Origin: Moorella mulderi DSM 14980
GTDB taxonomy: Bacteria; Bacillota; DSM-521; Neomoorellales; Neomoorellaceae
DNA length: 64,000 nucleotides
Direction: 5' to 3'
Assembly (NCBI RefSeq): GCF_001594015.1
Contig: NZ_LTBC01000001.1
Span: forward strand, 248,001 to 312,000
Positions 8,496-17,094 of this stretch are shown one piece after another. Within the stretch, counting starts at the first letter, position 1; each line of letters begins with the position of its first letter. Made by a program: the position numbers and the translations under genes. Below the pieces are notes generated by a model. It had not been told where the DNA came from. It was given only the letters and a program-made list of their open reading frames with translations, and did no database searches.

Positions 8496-9812
8496 TGGAT
8501 CGCCCTGGATGAAGAAGGCCGCATAACCGTCTTCAACCCCGTGGCGGAAAAACTCTCCGGCTGGCGCGCCGGGGATGCTATCGGCCGCCCGGTAACGGAG
8601 GTTATCCCCAACGCCCAGTGCCATACTTTGTTAAAGACAGGAAAACCGGAACTGGGGGAGTTGCTGGACATTGGCAATACCCGGGTGGTGGCCAACCGGG
8701 TACCCATCATTGTCGACGGCCGCACCGTAGGAGTGGTGACTACTTTCCAGAACATTTCCAGCCTGCAAAGCCTGGAGCACAAAGTCCGGCGCCGCCTGGC
8801 CGGGCGCGGCCACGTGGCCAAGTATACTTTTGCCGACATCCTTGGCGAAAGCCCGGCCTTGAAGGAAGCCGTGCGCCTGGCCCGGGAGTACGCTTCCGTC
8901 CAGTCCACGGTCCTCATCCACGGGGAGACAGGTTCAGGCAAGGAAATGTTTGCCCATGCCATCCACCTGGCCGGCCCCCGGCAGGACGGTCCCTTTGTAG
9001 CCGTCAACTGCGCCGCCCTGCCGGAAAATCTCCTGGAAAGCGAGCTTTTTGGCTACGCCGAGGGGGCCTTTACCGGCGCCCGCAAAGGCGGCAAGCCCGG
9101 CCTTTTCGAGCTGGCCCACGAAGGAACAATCTTCCTGGACGAAATCGGGGAAATGTCGCCCCGGCTCCAGGCCCGGGTGCTGCGGGTCCTGGAAGAGGGG
9201 GAGATCATGCGCCTGGGGGATGACCGCATCATCCCAGTCAACGTAAGGGTTATAGCGGCCACCCACCGCAATCTCGCGCAGATGGTCAAGGAGCAATCCT
9301 TCCGGGAAGACCTTTACTACCGCATCAACGTCCTGAACCTGGAAATCCCGCCTTTACGTGAGCGCGGGGCCGATGTGCTCCTCCTGGCCGAACATTTCCT
9401 CCAAGAATTCTGCCGCCAGCTGCAGCGGCCGGCAGTGAACCTCACCCCGGAGGCGGCCAGGGAATTGCTCCAGTACCGGTGGCCGGGCAACGTCCGGGAA
9501 TTGCGCAACTGCATGGAGCGCTTATCCTTGCGCTGTCATGACACTAACATCAGCGCCGCCGATGTACGCCAGGCCCTGGGGCTGGCAACAACGCCGGAGG
9601 CCGGGATCCCCGGCGAAGGTGCAGCTGGAGAAGGCCGGCTAGAAAGACTGGCAGGCCAGGTAAACATCCTGGAACGCGGCCTGATCATGCGCGTCCTGGC
9701 CGAAACGGGAGGCAACAAGGCCGAAGCCGCCCGCCGCTTGGGGGTCAGCCGCACCACCCTGTGGCGGAAGCTGAAAGGGGAAAATGAGATAGACAAAACA
9801 GGTAAATCATAG
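8496..9812 (+). pseudogene. Sigma-54-dependent transcriptional activator, 5'-truncated
   Basis: This encodes a PAS - AAA+ - Fis-HTH activator of sigma-54 promoters. From about 8499 it reads IALDEEGRITVFNPVAEKL, the start of a PAS domain, but there is no start codon before GTG at 8541, inside that domain. The AAA+ module is complete: Walker A GETGSGKE, ESELFGYAEGAFTGA (GAFTGA contacts sigma-54), Walker B GTIFLDEIGE, and the arginine finger region FREDLYYRINVL. The C-terminal HTH (NKAEAARRLGVSRTTLWRKL) is intact. Any N-terminal sensor domain is gone. It may still be translated from GTG 8541 but would have lost its signal input, so I class it as a pseudogene. It probably once controlled the adjacent permease. 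Confidence 0.8.
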
Positions 9813-9848
9813 TAAGATGTTATCAGGGGAGTGAAAGGGGTGGCAGCT

Positions 9849-10637
9849 ATGGCTGAAGAAGCCCGGCAGGAGATAGTTTCTGGAAGGCGGGAAGCTGCTG
9901 CAGGAGAGGAAAAACTGGCGGACTTTGGCTTTTACCTGCTGGTGGATAGAATAAGTAATGTCAAAGGCGATCTGCAAAAGCAGCTCGTTGACACTAAAGA
10001 CACCCTGGCAGACAGGATAAATAATGTCAAAAACGATCTACAAAAACAAATCAGCGACACTAAAGAGGGCCTCGAGGCCAAGATAAGTAATGTCAATAGC
10101 GATCTACAAAAGCAAATCAGCGACACCAAGGATGGCCTTGAAGCCAAGATAAATAACGTCAAAAGCGACCTGCAGAAGCAAATCAGCGACACTAAAGAGG
10201 GCCTTGAGGCCAAGATAAGTAATGTCAATAGCGATCTACAAAAGCAAATCAGCGACACCAAGGATGGCCTTGAAGCCAAGATAAATAACGTCAAAAGCGA
10301 CCTGCAGAAGCAAATCAGCGACACTAAAGAGGGCCTTGAGGCCAAGATAAGTAATGTCAATAGCGATCTACAAAAACAAATCAGCGACACCAAGGATGAC
10401 CTTGGGGCCAAGATAAGTAATGTAAAAAACGATCTACAAAAGCAAATAAGTGATACTAAAGAAGCCCAAGAAGCCAGGTTTGACAATAAAATTGAAGCCC
10501 TACGCCAGGAAGTAAAAAATGATATCAACCGTCTTGATGGCAAACTGGATAATACACGGTGGTGGAGCGTAGCCACATTCTTTGCTGTCCTGTTAGGTTC
10601 CCTGGCAATTGCTTACTCCATATATTTCGCAAAGTAA
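9849..10637 (+). CDS. Coiled-coil repeat protein with a C-terminal membrane anchor
   Basis: I do not recognise a named family beyond generic coiled-coil (DUF1640-like) proteins. The 262-residue product has a short N-terminus, then at least six copies of a 22-residue unit of the form DLQKQISDTKEGLEAKISNVNS, and ends with one helix, WWSVATFFAVLLGSLAIAYS, followed by IYFAK. The 22-residue period equals two hendecads, which fits a right-handed or straight coiled coil. ATG 9849 is chosen because AAAGGGGTGG sits six bases upstream. It follows the broken activator by 36 bases and is closed by a strong terminator. The topology suggests a rod held to the membrane by its C-terminus. Its function is unknown. 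Confidence 0.75.
   Translation: MAEEARQEIVSGRREAAAGEEKLADFGFYLLVDRISNVKGDLQKQLVDTKDTLADRINNVKNDLQKQISDTKEGLEAKISNVNSDLQKQISDTKDGLEAKINNVKSDLQKQISDTKEGLEAKISNVNSDLQKQISDTKDGLEAKINNVKSDLQKQISDTKEGLEAKISNVNSDLQKQISDTKDDLGAKISNVKNDLQKQISDTKEAQEARFDNKIEALRQEVKNDINRLDGKLDNTRWWSVATFFAVLLGSLAIAYSIYFAK
10035..10430 (+). repeat. 66-bp tandem repeats, with a perfect 132-bp duplication
   Basis: Six 66-bp units lie head to tail inside the coiled-coil gene. Units 2+3 (10101-10232) and 4+5 (10233-10364) are identical over 132 bp, including synonymous positions. The first and last units carry several differences, as expected when arrays grow and shrink from the middle. Confidence 0.95.
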
Positions 10638-10648
10638 TAGAAAAATGG

Positions 10649-10681
10649 CTAAGGGGTGCATAACAGCACCCCTTAGTTTTT
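10649..10681 (+). terminator. Strong terminator after the coiled-coil gene
   Basis: CTAAGGGGTGC and GCACCCCTTAG form a perfect 11-bp stem around a 6-base loop, followed by TTTTT on the plus strand. It may also serve the converging fdhA gene, because the minus strand shows a T-rich tail a few bases later. Confidence 0.95.
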
Positions 10682-10696
10682 AAGGCTGGACGGTTT

Positions 10697-13393
10697 TCAA
10701 CTCGCCGGTTCCAACCGTACCGCGGTCACCTTATATTCCGCCGTCTTGGCGATGGGGTCAAAGGCGGCGTTGGTCAGGATGTTCACCGGGGACTCTTTGT
10801 AGTGGTAGGTCATGAACATTATCCCCGGCGGCACCCGGTCCGTCACTTTAACTTTCGTCACCAGCCGGCCGCGGCGGGAGACTACCGTTACCCTGTCCCC
10901 CGTCCGGACACCTAGCTCGGCCGCCTGGGCGGGGTTAATCTCCGCCAGCTCTTCCGGCCGGTAGCTTTCCAGGGAAGGCGAATGGCGGGTGGTGATGCCA
11001 TAGTGATACAGCATGCGGCCGGTAGTCAGCAAAATGGGATATTCCTCATCCGTCAGCTCGGCCGGCGGCTGGTACTCAATACCCTGGAGCAGGCCCTTGC
11101 CCCGCGGGAACCTGCCGGCATGGAGGAATTTAGTCCCCGGGTGTTCCGGCGTTGGGCAGGGCCACTGCAGGCCGTTACCCTCCAGGCGGGCGTAGCTCAT
11201 ACCGGCATAGCTGGGGGTGAGACTCGCCATCTCGGCGAAAATCTGCTCCGGGGAGTCGTAGTGCATGGGGTAGCCCAGGCGCGCCGCCAGGTCGCAGATA
11301 ATCTGCCAGTCGGGCCGGCACTCGCCCCTGGGGCTTAAGGCCCGGCGCACCCTTTGCACCCGGCGCTCGGTGCTGGTGAAGGTGCCGTCCTTCTCCAGGA
11401 AACTGGCGCCGGGCAGGATGACGTCGGCAAACTTCGCCGTCTCGGAGATAAAGAGATCCTGCATTACCAGGAAGTCCAGGTTGGCCAGGGCTTTGCGCAC
11501 GTGGGTGATATCCGGGTCCGTCAGGGCCGGGTCTTCGCCCATGATGTACATGGCCCTGATATAGCCCCCGGCCGCCAGGTCGATCATCTCCGGGATACGG
11601 AGGCCCGGGGTGGCGTCCAGCTGGCAGTTCCAGGCGGCGGCAAAGCGCTCCCGCACCTCCGGGTTGGCCACCTTCTGGTAGCCGGGGAAGACATCGGGCA
11701 GGGCGCCCATGTCGCAGGCCCCCTGGACGTTGTTCTGGCCGCGTAAGGGATTGACGCCGCTGAACTCTTTACCCACATGGCCGGTAATCATGGCCAGGTT
11801 GGCCAGGTTCATGACGTTGCTGGTACCGCTGGTATGCTCAGTGATGCCCAGGGTATAGAAGATCCCCGCCCTTTCAGTCGTGGCGTAAAGCCGCGCCGCG
11901 GCGTAGATCTTCTCCGCCGGCACGCCGGTAATCCCCGCCACCCGCTCCGGCGGGTAGTTCTGGACCACAGCCCAGAGGTTTTCAAAACCTTCCGTCCGTT
12001 CCTCGATAAACTTTTTATCCACCAGGCCTTCCGTGATGATGACGTACATTAAGCCGTTTATCAAAGCCACATTGGTCCCCGGCCTGATGGGCAGCCACAG
12101 GTAGGCGTGCTCCACCAGCTCGATCCGGCGCGGGTCAACAACGATGAGCTTTGCTCCCCGCCGGGCGGCTTGTTTCATCTTCTGGCCGATGACCGGGTGG
12201 GCCTCGGTGGTGTTAGAACCGATAATAAGAAGGACGTCGTTATGCTCAATTTCGGCGATGGAGTTCGTCATAGCGCCGCTACCGAATGCTATGGCCAGAC
12301 CGGCCACGGTAGGGGCGTGTCAGGTCCGGGCGCAGTGATCGACGTTGTTGGTGCCGATCACCGCCCGCATGAACTTCTGCATAAGGTAGTTTTCTTCGTT
12401 GGTACACCGGGCCGAACTCAAAGCAGCAATGGCCCGGCTGCCGTACTGTTCCTTGATTTCCTGCAAGCGCCGGGCGGTATAGTCTAGGGCCTCGTCCCAG
12501 GTAGCTTCCCGGAAGCGGCCCTCGCCCCGCTCGCCCACGCGGATGAGGGGCCGGGTAATGCGGTCCGGGCTTTCGGCAAAGTCGGCGCCAAAGCGGCCCT
12601 TGACGCAGAGCCAGCCGCTGTTGACCAGGGGGTTGTCATAGCCGCGGACGCGTACCACATGGTCGTCCTTCACGCTGACCTCCAGGTTGCAGCCCACGCC
12701 GCAGAAGGTGCAGGTGGTCCGTACTTTCGTCAGCTCCCACTCGCGGCCCTGCCATAAACTCGCCTTCTCCGCCAGGGCCCCCACCGGGCAGACCTGGACA
12801 CAGTTGCCGCAAAAGACACATTCCTCCGATTCCCTTAAGGTTAGATCCATGGCCGGGGTTACCCTGGTATTGAAACCGCGGTGGGCAAAGTCGATGACGT
12901 TGTTAACCTGGACTTCCGCGCAAACGCGGATGCACTTGCCGCACAGGATGCACTTGTTCATATCCCGCACGATGAAGGGGTTGTCATCCTCCAGGGGATA
13001 GTCGTGTTTTTCCCCGTGGAATTTGTCTCCCCTTACGCCGTAATAGTAGGCGTAATCCTGCAGGCTGCAGGCGCCGCTCTTGCTGCAGGTGAGGCAGTCC
13101 CGGGGATGGTTGGCCAGCAGTAGTTCCAGCATCATTTTGCGGGCTTCAACTACTTGCGGCGAAGCCGTCTGCACCACCATGCCTTCGGCGACGGTGGTCA
13201 CGCAGGAGGCCGGCAGGCCGCGCATACCCTCGATTTCCACCACACACAGGCGGCAGCCGCCCCAGGGCGTGAGCTTCGGGTCATGACAAAGGGTAGGGAT
13301 AAAGATGCCGTTATCCCGGGCGGCCTGCAAGACCGTTGTCCCGGCCGGTACGGTAATTCTCTTGCCATCTATGGTCAAGGTGACATCAGCCAT
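10697..13393 (-). CDS. fdhA: Formate dehydrogenase alpha subunit, selenocysteine-containing
   Basis: This catalytic subunit interconverts CO2 and formate, the first step of the methyl branch of the Wood-Ljungdahl pathway, in the cytoplasm. Reading the TGA at 12320-12322 as selenocysteine gives 898 residues; the context [16 protein letters not shown] matches the active site of Sec-FDHs. Domains in order are a NuoG-like [2Fe-2S] segment ([15 protein letters not shown]), a His/Cys [4Fe-4S] site ([14 protein letters not shown]), two ferredoxin clusters ([22 protein letters not shown]), the CTFCGVGC cluster site, and the Mo/W-bis-pyranopterin domains. M. thermoacetica FdhA is known to be a tungsten selenoenzyme using NADP; that this protein is the same is inference. 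It is last in an operon after NuoE- and NuoF-like subunits. The frame has no other interruption. Confidence 0.93.
12290..12322 (-). promoter_or_regulatory. Selenocysteine codon and bacterial SECIS-like hairpin
   Basis: On the minus strand the TGA codon (12320-12322) is followed after 14 bases by GGCC-GGTCT-GGCC (12293-12305), extended at the base by a G-T pair. The GGTCT apical loop matches the GGUCU loop of the E. coli fdhF SECIS element that binds SelB. The selA/selB/selC genes are not in this window. Confidence 0.8.
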
Positions 13394-13469
13394 CTGTTTT
13401 CCCCCCTACGTAAATAGATGTGGGAAGTTGAAGCTTAAAGTCTCTAAAACCCACCATTTTCGTTCTTCG

Positions 13470-15323
13470 CTACAACCTGGATATGGCCCCGAACTTGCAC
13501 TTCTCCATACAACTACCGCACTTAATGCACAGGGCGGGATCAATCCGGTGCGGCTGCTTTTTCTCGCCGCTGATGGCCCCCGCCGGGCAGGCCCGGGCAC
13601 AGGCGCCGCAACCGGTACACTTGCCGGCGTCAATGGTATAGACCAGCAAGGCCTGGCAAACATGGGCCGGGCAGCGTTTATCTTTGATGTGGGCCTCATA
13701 TTCGTGGCGGAAGTACTGGAGGGTGGAGAGGATGGGGTTGGGACAGGTCTGCCCCAGGCCGCAGAGGGCCGTGTTCTTGACTACCCGCGCCAGCGTTTCC
13801 AGGGTATCCAGATCCTCCATGCGCCCCTCACCCTCACAGATGCGGGTGAGGATCTCCAGCATCCGTTTGGTGCCTTCCCGGCAGGGGGTACACTTGCCGC
13901 AGGATTCCGCCTGGGTAAAGTTCAAGAAAAAGCGGGCCACATCCACCATGCAGGTATTCTCATCCATGACCACCATGCCGCCGGAACCCATGATGGCCCC
14001 CGCGGCAGTGAGGGATTCGTAATCCACCGGCAGGTCCAGCTTGTCTTCCGGCAGGCAGCCGCCCGACGGGCCGCCGATCTGGACGGCCTTGAACTGCTTA
14101 TCATCCTGGATACCGCCGGCGATATCAAAGATAATTTCCCGCAGGGTTATCCCCATAGGCACTTCGATGAGCCCGGTCTTCTTGATCTTGCCCGTCAGGC
14201 AGAAGACCTTGGTCCCCTTGCTCTTTTCCGTGCCCATAGAGGCAAACCACTGGCCGCCGTTCTTGATAATAAAGGGGACGTTGGCGTAGGTTTCGACATT
14301 ATTGATATTGGTAGGCTTACCCCATAACCCCTGCTGCGCCGGGAAGGGCGGCCGCACCCGGGGCATGCCCTGCCTGCCCTCGATGGAAGCGAGTAAAGCC
14401 GTCTCCTCGCCGCAGACGAAGGCGCCGGCGCCGGCCTTGATATGCAGGTCAAAATTAAAGCCCGTCCCCAGGATATCCCGGCCCAGCAAGCCCTTTTCTC
14501 CCGCCGCGGCAATGGCCATTTTCAGACGCTTGATGGCCAGGGGGTACTCGGCGCGGCAGTAAATATAGCCCTCATCGGCGCCAATGGCATAAGCGGCGAT
14601 GGTCATGCCCTCAATAACGGAAAAGGGGTCGCCTTCCAGGACGCTGCGATCCATAAAGGCGCCGGGATCACCCTCATCGGCGTTGCAGACCACATACTTT
14701 TTGTCCCCCGGGGCCTGCCGGGTAAAACTCCACTTCAGGCCCGTAGGAAAGCCGGCGCCGCCCCGGCCGCGCAGGCCCGAGATCTTGATTTCTTCGATAA
14801 CCTGTTCCGGGGTCATCTGGCCCAGGACCTTTTCCAGGGCCTCATAGCCGCCGGTGGCGATATATTCTTCCAGGCTTTCCGGGTTGGTAAGCCCCAGGCG
14901 GGAAGTTACCACCCGTACCTGCCGCCCATAGTAAGTGCTTCCCGGCATCACCGGGATGCCTTCATAGGGAGTTGCCTCACCGGACAACTGGATAAGGGCC
15001 CATTCCCTGACAGGCTCCCCCTGGAGCACATGTTTTTCCACCAGGGTGGGGACCCGCTCCGGCGTTACGTCGCCGTAAAACACCCGCGGTTTCCCCGGCA
15101 GGGCTACTTCCACAATGGGCTCAGCATAACACATGCCGATACAGCTCGTCTGGCTTATATCTACCTGCAAACCCCGCCTGGCTATCTCTTCTTCCAGGGC
15201 CGCCATTACCTTCGCTCCCCCGGCCGCCTGGCCGCAGGTGCTCATGCCCACGGTAAGGGAGGGCCTGTCCCCCCGGTGAGATTGCTGCTGCAAAGTTTCC
15301 CGCCATTCCTTCAAGTCCTGCAA
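13470..15323 (-). CDS. fdhB: Formate dehydrogenase beta subunit (NuoF/HydB-like, FMN and NAD(P) binding)
   Basis: This is the flavin subunit that links FdhA to NAD(P). Its 617 residues start with a thioredoxin-like [2Fe-2S] domain (CGQAAGG, CIGMC), then the NuoF core with FMN site GLRGRGGAGFPTGLKW and the nucleotide site GAGAFVCGEETALLASIEGR. A [4Fe-4S] motif SCGKCTPCREGT follows, and the C-terminus carries two ferredoxin clusters (CTGCGACARACP, CIKCGSCMEKC). This layout is shared with HydB of electron-bifurcating hydrogenases and with the NADP-dependent FDH of Moorella. It lies 76 bases before fdhA and 77 bases after the NuoE-like gene on the same strand. Whether the complex bifurcates electrons cannot be read from sequence. 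Confidence 0.92.
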   Translation of the reverse strand: MQDLKEWRETLQQQSHRGDRPSLTVGMSTCGQAAGGAKVMAALEEEIARRGLQVDISQTSCIGMCYAEPIVEVALPGKPRVFYGDVTPERVPTLVEKHVLQGEPVREWALIQLSGEATPYEGIPVMPGSTYYGRQVRVVTSRLGLTNPESLEEYIATGGYEALEKVLGQMTPEQVIEEIKISGLRGRGGAGFPTGLKWSFTRQAPGDKKYVVCNADEGDPGAFMDRSVLEGDPFSVIEGMTIAAYAIGADEGYIYCRAEYPLAIKRLKMAIAAAGEKGLLGRDILGTGFNFDLHIKAGAGAFVCGEETALLASIEGRQGMPRVRPPFPAQQGLWGKPTNINNVETYANVPFIIKNGGQWFASMGTEKSKGTKVFCLTGKIKKTGLIEVPMGITLREIIFDIAGGIQDDKQFKAVQIGGPSGGCLPEDKLDLPVDYESLTAAGAIMGSGGMVVMDENTCMVDVARFFLNFTQAESCGKCTPCREGTKRMLEILTRICEGEGRMEDLDTLETLARVVKNTALCGLGQTCPNPILSTLQYFRHEYEAHIKDKRCPAHVCQALLVYTIDAGKCTGCGACARACPAGAISGEKKQPHRIDPALCIKCGSCMEKCKFGAISRL

Positions 15324-15400
15324 TTCAGTTTCACCCCCACCTAAAATAGAAGTCTTTTTATATCCATGCTGTGGAAGCTCGCGACGTCATAGTCGTATAG

Positions 15401-15880
15401 CTAGTATTTTTCCAGAATGGCCGGGATCTTCTCAGGCGCCAGCCGCCCGTAGGTTTCTTCGTTAATCATCATCACCGGGGCCAGCCCGCAGGAACCCAGG
15501 CAGGCCACCGTTTCCAGGGTAAAGCGGCCGTCGGCGGTAGTTTCATTTTTGCCAATACCCAGGGCTGCAGAAATAGCCTCCAGCAGCCGGGCACCCCCCC
15601 GCACGTGGCAGGCCGTACCCTGGCAGACACGGATGATGTTCCGTCCCCGGGGTTTCAGGTGAAACTGGGTATAAAAAGTAGCCACACCGTAAACCTGGCT
15701 GAAGGGTATTTTCAGCTTTCTTGCAATCTCCCGCATGACCTCCCCCGGCAGGTAGCCGTAAATCTCCTGGGCTTCCTGGAGAATGGGGATCAGGGCTCCT
15801 TCAGTTCCAGCATAGCGTTCCAGGACCTCCGCCAGGGCTTTTGCCTTAATGTTCGCATCATTATTGCTACCAAGATCCAT
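15401..15880 (-). CDS. NuoE-like [2Fe-2S] subunit of the formate dehydrogenase complex
   Basis: This 159-residue thioredoxin-fold protein has the NuoE signature cysteines CQGTAC and CLGSCGLAP, which bind one [2Fe-2S] cluster. The N-terminal helical part (LPILQEAQEIYGYLP, VYGVATFYTQF) is typical of NuoE/HydC. It is the first gene of the fdh operon and would pair with the NuoF-like subunit to exchange electrons with NAD(P). ATG 15880 and TTG 15883 are adjacent possible starts; a GGGAGGG box lies 13 bases before the ATG, a little far. The promoter and a perfect palindrome lie 40-60 bases upstream. Confidence 0.9.
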   Translation of the reverse strand: MDLGSNNDANIKAKALAEVLERYAGTEGALIPILQEAQEIYGYLPGEVMREIARKLKIPFSQVYGVATFYTQFHLKPRGRNIIRVCQGTACHVRGGARLLEAISAALGIGKNETTADGRFTLETVACLGSCGLAPVMMINEETYGRLAPEKIPAILEKY

Positions 15881-15919
15881 CAAATCTAGCCAACCCTCCC
15901 ATCAAACGCTTTCCGCCAA

Positions 15920-15942
15920 TTTAGTGTTATTATAACACTAAA
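15920..15942 (-). promoter_or_regulatory. Perfect 23-bp palindrome covering the -10 box of the fdh operon
   Basis: The 11-base arms TTTAGTGTTAT and ATAACACTAAA flank a single central base. On the minus strand the centre contains TATAAT, so a bound repressor would block the promoter. No good -35 sits at 17 bases; CTGACT at 19 is the best. The arms do not match the Rex consensus TTGTTAA-N4-TTAACAA. Confidence 0.75.
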
Positions 15943-16015
15943 TCTACGCACCAGTCAGTAACTTTTTTTGCTCTAAATTTTACTATTTTGCATATTTAAC
16001 TTTGAACGGGCAAAA

Positions 16016-17050
16016 TCAAGAAATTCGGATAGGGCTTAATATCCCCGGTCCTATATCCCCTAAATCGCCGCAAGCAGTAAGGCGCATGGCAACGGCCAGG
16101 TCGTCGGCCAGGGCCTCCAGCTGCAGCCTCACGCCGGCGGCGCCGCCGCCGATGGCGGCAATGGCCAGGGGCCGGCCCACCAGGACCGCCCGGGCGCCCA
16201 GGGCCAGCATCTTCAGGACATCCACACCCGAGCGCACGCCGCCGTCGGCCAGGACCGTTATTTTATCTCCCACCGCCGCCGCAATCTCCGGCAGCACCGC
16301 CGCCGTCCCCGGCGTGTGGTCCAGGGCGCGGCCGCCGTGATTGGAAACCACAATGGCCGCCGCCCCGCCGGCCACGGCGGCCTCCGCGTCGGCCACCGTC
16401 ATAACGCCCTTCAAAATTAGGGGAAGAGAGGTCGCCGCCGCGATCCCGGCCACCTGCTCCACCGTCTTGGGTTCCACCAGCTGGCCGGCGCGGGTCATAT
16501 TCACCAGCCCGGCAGCGTCGACATCGATACCTACGGCCACGGCGCCGGCATCCTCGGCCCGGTGGATGAGGCTCACTATTTCCCCATCTTCCCGGGGTTT
16601 GATGACCGGGATACCCCGCCCCCCGGCAGCTTTGATGGCCTTGAGACCGGCGTCCATGAGTTCCGGCAGGGGACCGTCCCCGGTGAAGGAGAGACTGCCG
16701 GCCTCGGCCGCTCCCAGGACAAAGGCCCGCGCCAGTTCTTCTTCGCTAACACGTCCCTGGAAGTTGACCCTGGCCCCGGCTACGGCCGCGCCCAGGATGG
16801 GAAAGGCCAGCTTCTGGCCGAAAAGCCTTAACCCCAGGTCCTGGTCCTTGCGGTCGTGGAGAACCCGCATGTTGACCTGCCAGGCCGCCAGGGCCGTAAC
16901 ATTATTGCGGAATGACGCCCCCGTGCCAATGCCGCCCATCCCCGGCACGCCGGTAGGACAGCGCCGGCCGTCGCATACCGGGCAGGCATGGCAGATGCCT
17001 TCCAAGATCACCCTGGCCCGCTCGCGAATAGATGCAAGAGTCGCCGGCAT
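16016..17050 (-). CDS. FMN-dependent alpha-hydroxy-acid oxidizing protein
   Basis: This is a 344-residue TIM-barrel flavoenzyme of the lactate/glycolate oxidase family, clostridial branch. The core motifs are IVVSNHGGRALD (substrate Arg and catalytic His), VLADGGVRSGVDVLKMLALGA and VLVGRPLAIAA, which bind the FMN phosphate. The N-terminus carries a cysteine-rich stretch CHACPVCDGRRCPTGVPG, common in clostridial members and absent from the classical oxidases. Start ATG 17050 has AGGAAGGAG upstream; a longer reading adds 18 residues without a site. It is 45 bases after the S41 protease gene and ends about 135 bases before the fdh operon start. It could oxidise lactate or glycolate, but isopentenyl-PP isomerase-like roles occur in related proteins. 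Confidence 0.82.
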   Translation of the reverse strand: MPATLASIRERARVILEGICHACPVCDGRRCPTGVPGMGGIGTGASFRNNVTALAAWQVNMRVLHDRKDQDLGLRLFGQKLAFPILGAAVAGARVNFQGRVSEEELARAFVLGAAEAGSLSFTGDGPLPELMDAGLKAIKAAGGRGIPVIKPREDGEIVSLIHRAEDAGAVAVGIDVDAAGLVNMTRAGQLVEPKTVEQVAGIAAATSLPLILKGVMTVADAEAAVAGGAAAIVVSNHGGRALDHTPGTAAVLPEIAAAVGDKITVLADGGVRSGVDVLKMLALGARAVLVGRPLAIAAIGGGAAGVRLQLEALADDLAVAMRLTACGDLGDIGPGILSPIRIS

Positions 17051-17094
17051 AAGCAGCTTCTCCTTCCTGATACTTCTTGCCAAGGTGAAGTAAA

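Noticed and set aside
8496-9007. Minus-strand frame extending the permease fragment to 375 residues
   Set aside because: Upstream of about 8495 the frame is the complement of the sigma-54 activator and has no transporter character.
9932-10576. Minus-strand frame opposite the coiled-coil repeats
   Set aside because: Its repeated hydrophobic product simply mirrors the tandem repeats on the plus strand and has no ribosome site.
12308-12322. Two separate genes at the fdhA stop codon
   Set aside because: The TGA is at the selenocysteine position of formate dehydrogenases and is followed by a SECIS-like hairpin, so one gene is the better reading.
15920-15942. Rex-binding site at the fdh promoter
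   Set aside because: The arms TTTAGTGTTAT do not match the clostridial Rex consensus TTGTTAA-N4-TTAACAA closely enough.
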